64,000 bases of DNA, taken from positions 123,855 to 187,854 of the forward strand of contig NZ_JAEUGD010000001.1 of assembly GCF_016775155.1 (NCBI RefSeq), given 5' to 3'. Position numbers and translations under genes: made by a program. The DNA is from Fulvivirga marina (lineage in GTDB: Bacteria; Bacteroidota; Bacteroidia; Cytophagales; Cyclobacteriaceae). This document shows positions 36,531 through 47,433 of the stretch, piece by piece (the stretch's first letter is position 1; the number at the start of each line of letters is the position of its first letter). The notes under the pieces were generated by a model. It saw nothing but the letters and a program-made list of their open reading frames with translations, was not told the origin of the DNA and did not search any database.

Positions 36531-37751
36531 TTATTTGAATGCCGGGATGCCAGTAATTTCAGCACCAAGTATTAATAGGTGAATGTCGTGGGTACCTTCG
36601 TAGGTCACCACCGACTCGAGGTTCATCATATGGCGCATCATAGGGTATTCACCTGTTATACCCATGCCACCGTGAATTTGTCTTGCCTCCCGTGCAATAT
36701 TGAGAGCAGTTTCCACAGAGTTTCTTTTGGCCATAGAGATTTGTGCTGTGGTGGCTTTGCCTTCATCCATCATTTTACCCAATTTCCAGTTTAGCAATTG
36801 AGCCTTGGTGATTTCAGTTAGCATTTCTGACAGCTTTTTTTGCACTAACTGGAAAGAACCAATAGGCTTATCAAACTGTATCCTTTCTTTTGAGTACCTT
36901 CTTGCTGAGTCGTAGCAATCCATAGCCGCTCCAATAGCACCCCATGCTATACCATATCTAGCAGAGTCAAGACACATCATCGGAGCACCAAGGCCACTCT
37001 TACCGGGAAGCAGGTTTTCTTTAGGTACTTTTACATTATCAAATACCAACTCACCAGTACAACTGGCTCTTAAAGACCATTTGCCGTGTGTTTCAGGAGT
37101 GCTGAAGCCTTCCATGCCGCGCTCTACAATAAGACCATGTATGCGCCCCTCTTCGTTTTTGGCCCAAACTACAGCTACATCTGCTTTTGGAGAGTTGGAT
37201 ATCCACATTTTAGCTCCGTTGAGCAAATAGTGATCACCCATATCCTTAAAGTTTGTGACCATACCGCTTGGGTTAGAACCATGGTCAGGCTCTGTGAGTC
37301 CAAAGCAGCCCAGCCATTCTCCTGATGCCAGTTTGGGTAAATACTTCTTGCGCTGTTCTTCTGAACCAAATTTGTAAATAGGATACATTACTAATGATCC
37401 TTGAACAGAAGCTGTAGAACGCATGCCAGAATCACCTCGTTCAACCTCCTGCATAATCAAACCATAAGAGATATAATCAAGGCCTCCACCTCCATACTCC
37501 TGTGGAATAGTAGGTCCGAATGCCCCTATATCACCAAATTTCTTGACGATCTCATAAGGAAAATGTGCGTTTTGGCACCAATCTTCGATATACGGAGAAA
37601 TCTCTTTTTTAACAAAATCCCTGATTGAACCTCTTATTAGTTTATGTTCTTCAGTTAGCAGGTCATCTATCTGGTAGAAATCCGGAGATTCAAATAAGTC
37701 GTTAGAAGGTTTGCGTTTAGCTTCTTCTTTCGCGGTATTAGTTGTCATCAA
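36531..37751 (-). CDS. Acyl-CoA dehydrogenase, glutaryl-CoA dehydrogenase-like
   Basis: The 406-residue FAD enzyme has the standard acyl-CoA dehydrogenase fold: GLTEPDHGSNPSGM (flavin and substrate loop, near residue 150), WISNSPKADVAVVWAK, SLRASCTGELVFDNVKVP, and RQIHGGMGITGEYPMMRHMMNLE. The catalytic Glu lies in SVVTYEGTHDIH near the C-terminus, its position in glutaryl-CoA dehydrogenases, and ARYGIAWGAIGAAMDCYD is also typical of that group. These enzymes oxidise and decarboxylate glutaryl-CoA to crotonyl-CoA in lysine and tryptophan degradation. A tryptophan 2,3-dioxygenase gene is divergent across 174 bases, which supports a catabolic link. A TAAATTTG at 37793-37786 (minus) resembles a -7 element. 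Confidence 0.88.
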   Translation of the reverse strand: MMTTNTAKEEAKRKPSNDLFESPDFYQIDDLLTEEHKLIRGSIRDFVKKEISPYIEDWCQNAHFPYEIVKKFGDIGAFGPTIPQEYGGGGLDYISYGLIMQEVERGDSGMRSTASVQGSLVMYPIYKFGSEEQRKKYLPKLASGEWLGCFGLTEPDHGSNPSGMVTNFKDMGDHYLLNGAKMWISNSPKADVAVVWAKNEEGRIHGLIVERGMEGFSTPETHGKWSLRASCTGELVFDNVKVPKENLLPGKSGLGAPMMCLDSARYGIAWGAIGAAMDCYDSARRYSKERIQFDKPIGSFQLVQKKLSEMLTEITKAQLLNWKLGKMMDEGKATTAQISMAKRNSVETALNIAREARQIHGGMGITGEYPMMRHMMNLESVVTYEGTHDIHLLILGAEITGIPAFK

Positions 37752-37925
37752 TTATCTATAATTTGGGTTATTCAGTTTTAAGTTTCAAATTTACGCAACA
37801 TTTAAAGATTTACCATTTATTGGGAGTCAATTTCGCTCTTATTTGATTTTTAAAACGTTTGAAATAAAAAGGCCCAATATCAGGTGAAAGCCAATTAATT
37901 ACACTAAAAATCCGCTGTAAAGTCT

Positions 37926-38891
37926 ATGAAGAAGTCGGAAATAGATCCAAAAATTCTTGAGCAGATTAAAAAGCTCGAAGAGAAATATGAAGTGATGGGC
38001 CAGGACCTTTCTTCTTACCTGGATGGTCTTTTATATTCTGATTACCTTACTTATTGGGATTATATTCACCTAGATACTCTTTTAAGCTTGCAAAACCCGA
38101 AAACAGGTTTAAAAGATGAGATGATATTCATTGCCTATCATCAGCATACCGAGATATTCTTTAAACTTATTCTGTGGGAAATAGATCAGATAGCCACGGA
38201 AGTCAATATTACAGAAGATTATTTTTTAACAAAGTTGGAGCGAATAAACCGCTACTTCGGTATACTCGAAGATTCATTCTCTGTAATGATAGACGGAATG
38301 GACAGAGAGCAGTTCCTTAAATTTAGAATGTCATTGTTGCCTGCCAGTGGATTTCAATCGGCACAATATAGGAAAATTGAGATTTGCTCAACTCACCTGT
38401 ATAACCTGGTTGAATTTGAGTCAAGGGAAAAGCTGTCAAAAGATGATGATGCTGAAAGGTTAGTGGATAAGATCTATTGGAAACGTGGTGCTACCGAACT
38501 TGCTTCAGGTAAAAAGACCCTAACTCTGAAGCAGTTTGAAGAGAAGTACCTGGAGGAATTTATTAAGTTGGCGCAGGAGTATAAGCCGAAAAACATCCTA
38601 GAGGTATTTAGAAGTAATTTTATTAACTCAGAACGTAAAGACGAGATTGTTCAAGCCATGAGAAAGTATGATCTGGCTGCAAATGTGCTATGGCCATTAT
38701 CACATTACAAATCAGCGGTCCGATACCTACATAAGGACCCTGATGACATAGCAGCTACCGGAGGTACAAATTGGCAGAAGTTCTTACCTCCGCGATTTCA
38801 GAAAATAGTGTTTTTTCCAGAGCTTTGGTCTGAGAAGGAAATTGAAGAATGGGGGAAGATCTGGGTAATGAAGGAAGTCTTTGATAAATAG
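37926..38891 (+). CDS. kynA: Tryptophan 2,3-dioxygenase family protein
   Basis: The 321-residue protein is mostly helical with family landmarks: YSDYLTYWDYIHLDTLLSLQNPKT (N-terminal helices at the active site), EMIFIAYHQHTEIFFKLILWEIDQI (substrate/heme pocket), RMSLLPASGFQSAQYRKIE, and a C-terminal LWPLSHYKSAVRYL helix with the likely heme-ligand His, followed by ATGGTNWQKFLPPRFQ. Tryptophan 2,3-dioxygenase uses heme and O2 to open the indole ring of L-tryptophan, giving N-formylkynurenine. No kynureninase or kynurenine monooxygenase gene is adjacent, but the divergent glutaryl-CoA dehydrogenase-like gene acts late in the same route. Confidence 0.92.
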   Translation: MKKSEIDPKILEQIKKLEEKYEVMGQDLSSYLDGLLYSDYLTYWDYIHLDTLLSLQNPKTGLKDEMIFIAYHQHTEIFFKLILWEIDQIATEVNITEDYFLTKLERINRYFGILEDSFSVMIDGMDREQFLKFRMSLLPASGFQSAQYRKIEICSTHLYNLVEFESREKLSKDDDAERLVDKIYWKRGATELASGKKTLTLKQFEEKYLEEFIKLAQEYKPKNILEVFRSNFINSERKDEIVQAMRKYDLAANVLWPLSHYKSAVRYLHKDPDDIAATGGTNWQKFLPPRFQKIVFFPELWSEKEIEEWGKIWVMKEVFDK

Positions 38892-38952
38892 CAAGGGAAA
38901 CACTTCTAAACGAGCTTTTCTGTGTATATTAGTTGTATAATATTACATTTTT

Positions 38953-40770
38953 TTGAGAATACTAATTGCTTATATCGTCATTGGCTTTTTAGGTTGTTGT
39001 CATTTTGTGTCAGCACAACACACCCGATATACATTTCATGATGAAGAGAAAACCCACCTGAAAGAAATTTACCATGTGCAGGACACTTTAAGCAATGTGT
39101 TGGAGGGGAAATACCTTTCATATCACATCAATGGCAATATTGAATCAAAGGGCCAGTTTACTAATAATGAAACCACGGGTCAATGGGAGTTTTACTATGA
39201 AACTGGTAAGCTGAAGATGCGTGGAGACCTTACCAATAATTCAAACGATGGTTATTGGGAATATTTCTATGAGAATGGGAACAAGAGCATGGAGGGAGAG
39301 ATAAATGACCAAAAACGCCAGGGAGAATGGAAGATTTACTTTGAAAGTGGGGCATTAAAAGAAAAGGGTAAGTTCTTAGACAATAAGAGAGAAGGGCACT
39401 GGACGGACTACTTTGAAGGTGGTGGTATAAAAGGTGAAATCGACTATGCATTTGGAAAGGGGAGGTACACCGAGTATTACCCGACAAGTGAAAAGCGAGC
39501 AGAGGGACCTAAATCCGATTCAAGGAATGTAGGTATTTGGAAATACTATTACAAAGATGGCTCAATTCAGGCTGAAGGACAGTATCAAAATGGAAAGAAA
39601 TCAGGGCTTTGGAAGTATTATCACCACAATGGAGAGCTCATGGCAGTTGGTGAGTTTGTAAACAGTGAACCAGAAGGAAAATGGGTTTATTACTACGAAA
39701 ACGGTGCTGTAAACTCAAAAGGACAGTTTGTAGATGGAAAGAAGAGTGGCTATTGGGGGCTGTTCTATGAAGATGGCTCGCTTAAAGGTGAAAGTAATTT
39801 CGAAAATGGTAGTGGGGCATATTCCGAATATTATAAAAGTGGCAAGCTTAAGGTACAAGGACCTATTGTGGATGGTAAAAACCATGGAGTATGGAAATAC
39901 TATTATGAAGGAGGAAACCTTGAGGGAGAATGTAAGTTTGTAAGTGGGAGAGGGGAGTATTATGGCTATTACCCGGATGGGTCTCTTCAAACTAAAGGTA
40001 TCATTGAAGAGGGGAAAAAAATAGGCAAGTGGGAGCTTTATAAAAATGATGGCTCTTTGTCTGGCTATTTTAAGCCAATTTATGATAATAATCTTCTTAA
40101 AAAAGAAGATCTGGAGGAAATTAAAAGTACCAAGAAATACGGTGTAGCTGATTTTAGGTTTAGAGGTAAAAGATTTAGGTATTTTCAGTCTAAAATAAAT
40201 GAATTTCAAGGGGTAGTTGCGAACGCTAATCCATTTTTTTCATTTATAGGAAGGGTTCCGGTGGGTATGGAGTTTTATTTGCAGGAGCGCTTAGGACATG
40301 AATTTGAGTTTGAAGGTATCCGTGATCCATTCTTTATTAGTGATAGTGATGTCCCTATTGACGAGGTATATAGCAGAGGTTATGATATTGCTATAAAGCA
40401 AAAGTTTTATAATCCGGGAGGTGAATTTGGCTTATGGTATTTTGGGCATGAAATAAGGTTTACCAACCTAAGTCATTTTGCTAATGTAAGTCATGTTTTG
40501 ATACCTGATAATGTAGTGCGGGCTAGTGCGAGTGAGCAAAGGATAGAGTATTCTGTGTTGTTAGGTTACCGTCTGATGCAAAGTACGGTTAGTTCTGGCT
40601 TTACAGTCGACGCATTTGTGAGTCTGGGAACCGGATACAGAAGCTTTGATGTTAGTGATACTTTTAAGGATGCATTTTCAGACCTTCCGCAAAATGAAGT
40701 GCCACTAGCTTTTAATTTTGGTCTTAGTTTCGGTTATACCTTTTCCTTTGGAGCCAGGGGTAAAAAATAA
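38953..40770 (+). CDS. MORN-repeat (YwqK-like) protein fused to an outer-membrane beta-barrel-like domain
   Basis: The start is TTG 38953, the only start that preserves the signal peptide (MRILIAYIVIGFLGCCHFVSAQ); the product has 605 residues. Residues ~45-375 consist of about fourteen ~23-residue MORN-type repeats of the YwqK kind, with cores such as GQWEFYYETGKLKMRG, GYWEYFYENGNKSMEG and GIWKYYYKDGSIQAEG. MORN repeats form elongated beta-sheets. The last ~200 residues lack repeats and look like an outer-membrane beta-barrel: alternating strands such as GFTVDAFVSLGTGY and VPLAFNFGLSFGYTFSFG with an aromatic-rich C-terminus. A repeat scaffold in the periplasm or at the surface anchored by a barrel is inferred. 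The gene is 25 bases upstream of a flavoprotein gene, perhaps in one operon. Confidence 0.8.
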   Translation: MRILIAYIVIGFLGCCHFVSAQHTRYTFHDEEKTHLKEIYHVQDTLSNVLEGKYLSYHINGNIESKGQFTNNETTGQWEFYYETGKLKMRGDLTNNSNDGYWEYFYENGNKSMEGEINDQKRQGEWKIYFESGALKEKGKFLDNKREGHWTDYFEGGGIKGEIDYAFGKGRYTEYYPTSEKRAEGPKSDSRNVGIWKYYYKDGSIQAEGQYQNGKKSGLWKYYHHNGELMAVGEFVNSEPEGKWVYYYENGAVNSKGQFVDGKKSGYWGLFYEDGSLKGESNFENGSGAYSEYYKSGKLKVQGPIVDGKNHGVWKYYYEGGNLEGECKFVSGRGEYYGYYPDGSLQTKGIIEEGKKIGKWELYKNDGSLSGYFKPIYDNNLLKKEDLEEIKSTKKYGVADFRFRGKRFRYFQSKINEFQGVVANANPFFSFIGRVPVGMEFYLQERLGHEFEFEGIRDPFFISDSDVPIDEVYSRGYDIAIKQKFYNPGGEFGLWYFGHEIRFTNLSHFANVSHVLIPDNVVRASASEQRIEYSVLLGYRLMQSTVSSGFTVDAFVSLGTGYRSFDVSDTFKDAFSDLPQNEVPLAFNFGLSFGYTFSFGARGKK

Positions 40771-40795
40771 TTTTTAAGGATAAAAACCTTACCTA

Positions 40796-42373
40796 TTGAA
40801 AAAAACACTTGATCTCAAGTTAAAGCCCGAGGAGGCTTTTGATGAAGATAAATTTCTAGAAATAATACAGAAGAAAATAAAGCCAGGAACCAGTTCAGGC
40901 TTTAGAATAGTAAAACGCTCTATTGATGCTCGTAAGGCCTCAGTTTGGATAAGAGTGCAAGTTGATATTTACGAAAATGAACCCCTTCCTGAGCTGATAA
41001 GTTACCGGAAAGAGTACCCGAATGTTTCCCAGTCAAAGCAAGTTGTAATTGTTGGAGCTGGCCCCGCGGGCCTGTTTGCAGCATTAAGACTGATAGAAAA
41101 GGGGATTAAGCCTATAGTTTTGGAAAGAGGGAAGGATGTTCGGTCAAGACGAAGAGACCTTGCTGCAATCAACAAAGACCATAAGGTTAATCCTGATTCA
41201 AACTATTGCTTTGGAGAAGGGGGAGCCGGTACCTATTCAGATGGCAAGCTATATACAAGATCTAAGAAGAGGGGAGATGTACAGCGTATTTTAGAAATCC
41301 TTGTTGCACATGGTGCCAGAAATGAGATATTGTTTGATGCTCATCCGCATATTGGTACTAATAAGTTACCGCAGATAGTTACAGCACTTAGGGAAAGTAT
41401 TCTAAGTGCCGGAGGAGAAGTACACTTTGAGGCGAAGGTTGTAGACATAATTTTTAAGGGTGATGAGCTATGCGGGGTGAAACTGGTCAGTGGAGAGGAG
41501 ATAAAAGGTGAAGGTGTTATCCTGGCAACAGGACACTCTGCACGCGATATATTTGAATTGCTGAAGTCGCGTAATGTTGCTATTGAAGCTAAGCCATTTG
41601 CTCTCGGAGTGCGTATAGAGCACCCACAGCAATTAATTGATAATATACAATATAGTTGTGCAAACGACAGAGGGCCTTATTTACCAGCATCTTCCTATGC
41701 TTTGGTTAATCAAGCCTTGGTGAATCATGCCAAGAGAGGCGTATTTTCATTTTGCATGTGTCCAGGAGGGTTTATTGTTCCTGCAGCCACAAGCCCTGGT
41801 GAAATAGTTGTTAATGGAATGAGTCCTTCAAGGCGTGATTCACGTTTTGCTAATTCAGGTATTGTTGTGGCGGTGGAAATTAATGATTTTAAACACTTGC
41901 AAAAGTATGAGGAGATGGCTGCCCTGTATTTTCAAAAGGAAATAGAGCAGAGGGCTTGTACACTGGCAGGTGGCACACAGACAGCGCCTGCTCAGAGGAT
42001 GGTTGATTTTGTGGAAAACCGGATTTCATCATCTTTGCTGGATACTTCATACCAGCCAGGGATACTTTCCATGGATATGAAAGAGGTTCTTCCGGGCTTT
42101 GTAGCAGAAAGTCTTAGACAAAGCTTCAAAGCTTTTGGTAAGAAAATGAAGGGGTACTATACCAATGAGGCTCAGATAATCGGGGTTGAAAGTCGAACTT
42201 CTTCTCCCGTGAGGATACCCAGAAGTAAAGAGACATTGGAGCACATTGACCTGAAAAGACTTTTTCCATGTGGAGAAGGAGCCGGCTATGCTGGCGGAAT
42301 AGTTTCAGCAGCTATGGACGGTGAGCGATGTGCCGAAGCATTGATGAGTAAGTATTTAAATATTACCCTATAA
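40796..42373 (+). CDS. FAD-dependent oxidoreductase of the COG2509 type
   Basis: The 525-residue protein starts at TTG 40796, 25 bases after the MORN-barrel gene; no suitable ATG is near. An N-terminal ~75-residue domain (KKTLDLKLKPEEAFDED...) precedes a Rossmann FAD motif (VVIVGAGPAGLFAALRLIEKG, then VLERGKDVRSRR). Later segments include GEGGAGTYSDGKLYTR, ILATGHSARDIFELL, VFSFCMCPGGFIVPAATSPGE and FPCGEGAGYAGGIVSAAMDG. This is the conserved uncharacterised flavoprotein family (COG2509) common in Bacteroidetes and Firmicutes. The substrate is unknown. Followed 40 bases later by a CoA-binding protein gene. Confidence 0.9.
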   Translation: MKKTLDLKLKPEEAFDEDKFLEIIQKKIKPGTSSGFRIVKRSIDARKASVWIRVQVDIYENEPLPELISYRKEYPNVSQSKQVVIVGAGPAGLFAALRLIEKGIKPIVLERGKDVRSRRRDLAAINKDHKVNPDSNYCFGEGGAGTYSDGKLYTRSKKRGDVQRILEILVAHGARNEILFDAHPHIGTNKLPQIVTALRESILSAGGEVHFEAKVVDIIFKGDELCGVKLVSGEEIKGEGVILATGHSARDIFELLKSRNVAIEAKPFALGVRIEHPQQLIDNIQYSCANDRGPYLPASSYALVNQALVNHAKRGVFSFCMCPGGFIVPAATSPGEIVVNGMSPSRRDSRFANSGIVVAVEINDFKHLQKYEEMAALYFQKEIEQRACTLAGGTQTAPAQRMVDFVENRISSSLLDTSYQPGILSMDMKEVLPGFVAESLRQSFKAFGKKMKGYYTNEAQIIGVESRTSSPVRIPRSKETLEHIDLKRLFPCGEGAGYAGGIVSAAMDGERCAEALMSKYLNITL

Positions 42374-42413
42374 ACCTGCCCTGGATCTTACGGTTTTCGG
42401 GCTATTGATTGAT

Positions 42414-42779
42414 ATGAAAAAGACGGCAATAATAGGAGCTACAACTAACCCAGGAAGGTATGCATATATGGCTGCACAACTTTTAACGGAATATGGTCAT
42501 GAAATAGTACCCATTGGTATTAAGAAAGGGGAAGTTTTTGATAAGCAAATTCTGGATATACGGGAAAAACCCCAGGTGGAAGGTATAGATACTATCACCA
42601 TGTATCTAGGCCCTCAGAATCAGCCAGAATGGTATGCCTACATTCTGAGTTTAAGGCCTAAGCGTATAATTTTCAACCCAGGTACGGAAAACCATGAGTT
42701 GGAAAGGTTAGCTCACAAGCAGGGAATTGAAACTGAGGAAGCTTGTACACTGGTAATGCTTCGTGTTGGGAATTACTGA
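42414..42779 (+). CDS. CoA-binding domain protein
   Basis: The 121-residue protein starts at ATG 42414 (MKKTAIIGATTNPGRYAYMAAQLL); a TTG at 42405 would add three residues. It consists of a single Rossmann CoA-binding domain: GATTNPGRY loop, VPIGIKKGEVF, DTITMYLGPQNQPEWY and FNPGTENHELERLAHKQGIETEEACTLVML. Single-domain members (YccU-like) bind CoA or nucleotides and have no proven catalytic role. Same strand as the flavoprotein gene, 40 bases downstream, so probably co-transcribed. Confidence 0.9.
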   Translation: MKKTAIIGATTNPGRYAYMAAQLLTEYGHEIVPIGIKKGEVFDKQILDIREKPQVEGIDTITMYLGPQNQPEWYAYILSLRPKRIIFNPGTENHELERLAHKQGIETEEACTLVMLRVGNY

Positions 42780-45115
<2,336 letters not shown>

Positions 45116-45125
45116 TAACATAGTA

Positions 45126-45211
45126 AAATACCAGTCAGAGGAAAGGGTTCTATTGATTGGAACCCTTTCCCTGTTTATAAGGCTAAGAAAACTTTTTCTG
45201 ACTGGTTTTTT
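45126..45211 (+). terminator. Nested double-stem terminator after gyrB
   Basis: An outer stem pairs AAATACCAGTCAGA (45126-45139) with TCTGACTGG plus T-run (45197-45211). Directly inside it is an 11-bp perfect stem (GGAAAGGGTTC 45140-45150 / GAACCCTTTCC 45160-45170). The outer right arm runs into TTTTTTA, giving rho-independent termination 33 bases before the ppk1 ATG. Confidence 0.75.
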
Positions 45212-45243
45212 ATTTGAGCATAGATAGTTATTTTGTTAGAATT

Positions 45244-47412
45244 ATGATGTTACCGGAAAAGATTAAGAAGCAAATCGCTCAGAGTGATTATGTCAGTCGA
45301 GATTTGAGCTGGCTAAAATTTAATGACCGTGTTCTGGACCAAGCCAGAGATGCTAACAAAAGTATTATCGAAAGACTGAGGTTTCTGGCAATAACAGAAT
45401 CCAACCTGGACGAATTTTTCACCATTAGAGTAGGTAGTTTGTATAACTACCTGGACTATAATAAACCCAGGATAGATTATTCAGGGCTAAAGGAAATACA
45501 GTTTAGAAAGGTAATATTTGCGAGAACCAAGCAGTTTTCTGATCAGCAACATAGCCTTTTTATTAATGAACTCATGCCACTTTTTGAGGAGCACGATTTC
45601 TCTATTACTGTCTATAAAAACTTAACCAGCGAGGAAAAGGGAAGGGTAAACACCTATTTCGAAACCACGATTTATCCTATGCTAACTCCAATGGCATACG
45701 ATAACTATCATACCTTTCCGATTCTGATATCCAATAGGCTCGTATTTGGAGTGGTTACAAAGGCGGAAGATGGTGCTGTAGATTATAAAAAGCTTTCCTT
45801 TATTCAGATTCCGTCCAACCTTCCAAAGTTTATTGAGATAGAAAGAGAGGAGGTTATACATTTTGTTCCGGTAGAAGATGTAATCAGGAATAACATTAAA
45901 CACCTTTTTAGAAACGTAGAGGTTTTATCTGTTAACCTGTTTAGGATTACTAGAAACGGAGACTTCACCTTGGATGAGAGTGATGATATAGAAGCTAACT
46001 TTCTGGAAGAGCTCAAGAAGAAGCTTAAGACAAGGAGAACAGGCCGGGTTGTAAGACTCGAAGTGTCCGGTAGACCTGATTCCTGGATGCTCAAAGTTTT
46101 AAAAGAGAGGTGGGATATTGATGATGACAACATCTTCAAGATAAAGAGAAAAAGTCTTCTGGATTTTGCGGGACTTCTTCAGATTGTTAACCATCCCCAG
46201 TTCAGAGATCTTAGAATGGAATCGCCCGTACCGGTTCCGCCATTGAGTTACCCAGAGATTCATGATTACAATATTCTTGATGTCCTGAACAAGAGGGATG
46301 TGTTGTTGCATCACCCTTATAATAGTATTGAGCCTGTTCTGGAACTACTTGAGAAAGCAGCAGAAGACCCAGGAGTATTGGCCATTAAAATAACCATTTA
46401 TCGCTTAGCCAAAGATAGTCGTGTAACCGCTGCACTTTTGAAAGCTGCTGAAAACGGTAAGCACGTTTCTGTTTTGTTTGAAGTAAAGGCACGCTTTGAT
46501 GAGGAGAATAATCTTAGGGAGGCGCAAAGACTTCAGAAGGCCGGTTGTTTTGTGATTTATGGTATTAGCAGTTTCAAGACACATACCAAGCTGCTGCTTA
46601 TTGTTAGAAAGGAAGGCGAGAAAGTAACACGATATGTACACCTATCTAGCGGTAATTACAATGAGTCTACTTCTAAGTTCTACACTGACCTGGGGCTATT
46701 GACCACAAATGAGGTTTATGCACATGATGTATCAGAATTCTTTAATGTTATTACAGGGCATTCGATGCCGAATGTATACTTGAACCTGATTACTGCTCCA
46801 AAAGATATGCGCCAGCAGCTTGTAGAACTGATAAGAGCAGAGGCAGAGAATGCAAGGAAAGGACTTCCTTCAGGTATTGTCATCAAAATTAATTCACTGC
46901 AGGATAAGGAATCTATAGATGAGCTATATGCCGCATCGCAGGCAGGGGTGCCGATAAAACTGATTGTTCGTGGGATGTGCTGCTTACGGCCCGGTAGGGC
47001 AGGACTGAGTGAAAATATACAGGTAATATCAATAGTAGGTCAGTACCTTGAGCATTCCCGTATTTACTATTTTCATAGCCACGGAGACTCTAAAGTATAT
47101 ATCGGTAGTGCCGATATGATGGTGCGCAGTTTTGAACGTCGCTTGGAATCACTTTTTATGATTACCGATGACCTGTTGAAAAAACAGATCATCAATATTT
47201 TACAGTGTAACCTGAAAGATAATGTCAATAGTTATGTGATGGATGAAGATGGAAGCTATAGAAAAAAGCACCCTGCAGGCGATCCGGAATTCAACATTCA
47301 TCAAGAGTTTTACAAAGTAACAAAAGATACGCTATTGGATTTAGATCTGAATCTGGAGAAAGTAGCAGGAGAAAAACAGCCAGAGGAAGCATCCTTTATC
47401 GAAAAGGAGTAA
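45244..47412 (+). CDS. ppk1: Polyphosphate kinase 1
   Basis: I take ATG 45244 (722 residues); a TTG at 45214 would add ten residues, and its use would place the gyrB terminator stem across the ribosome site. Domains: N-terminal helical (DLSWLKFNDRVLDQA), head domain, and two phospholipase-D-like catalytic domains. The autophosphorylated His lies in SFKTHTKLLLIVR and the second active-site His region is YYFHSHGDSKVYIGSADMM. The enzyme polymerises ATP gamma-phosphate into polyphosphate. An exopolyphosphatase gene is convergent 21 bases downstream, placing synthesis and degradation tail to tail. Confidence 0.95.
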   Translation: MMLPEKIKKQIAQSDYVSRDLSWLKFNDRVLDQARDANKSIIERLRFLAITESNLDEFFTIRVGSLYNYLDYNKPRIDYSGLKEIQFRKVIFARTKQFSDQQHSLFINELMPLFEEHDFSITVYKNLTSEEKGRVNTYFETTIYPMLTPMAYDNYHTFPILISNRLVFGVVTKAEDGAVDYKKLSFIQIPSNLPKFIEIEREEVIHFVPVEDVIRNNIKHLFRNVEVLSVNLFRITRNGDFTLDESDDIEANFLEELKKKLKTRRTGRVVRLEVSGRPDSWMLKVLKERWDIDDDNIFKIKRKSLLDFAGLLQIVNHPQFRDLRMESPVPVPPLSYPEIHDYNILDVLNKRDVLLHHPYNSIEPVLELLEKAAEDPGVLAIKITIYRLAKDSRVTAALLKAAENGKHVSVLFEVKARFDEENNLREAQRLQKAGCFVIYGISSFKTHTKLLLIVRKEGEKVTRYVHLSSGNYNESTSKFYTDLGLLTTNEVYAHDVSEFFNVITGHSMPNVYLNLITAPKDMRQQLVELIRAEAENARKGLPSGIVIKINSLQDKESIDELYAASQAGVPIKLIVRGMCCLRPGRAGLSENIQVISIVGQYLEHSRIYYFHSHGDSKVYIGSADMMVRSFERRLESLFMITDDLLKKQIINILQCNLKDNVNSYVMDEDGSYRKKHPAGDPEFNIHQEFYKVTKDTLLDLDLNLEKVAGEKQPEEASFIEKE

Positions 47413-47433
47413 CATGGGTATCAGAAGAACTGT

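Noticed and set aside
39715..40209. 164-codon minus-strand open frame opposite the MORN-repeat gene
   Set aside because: Its Phe/Ile/Leu-rich repeats mirror the Lys/Glu/Tyr-rich MORN repeats on the sense strand; no independent support.
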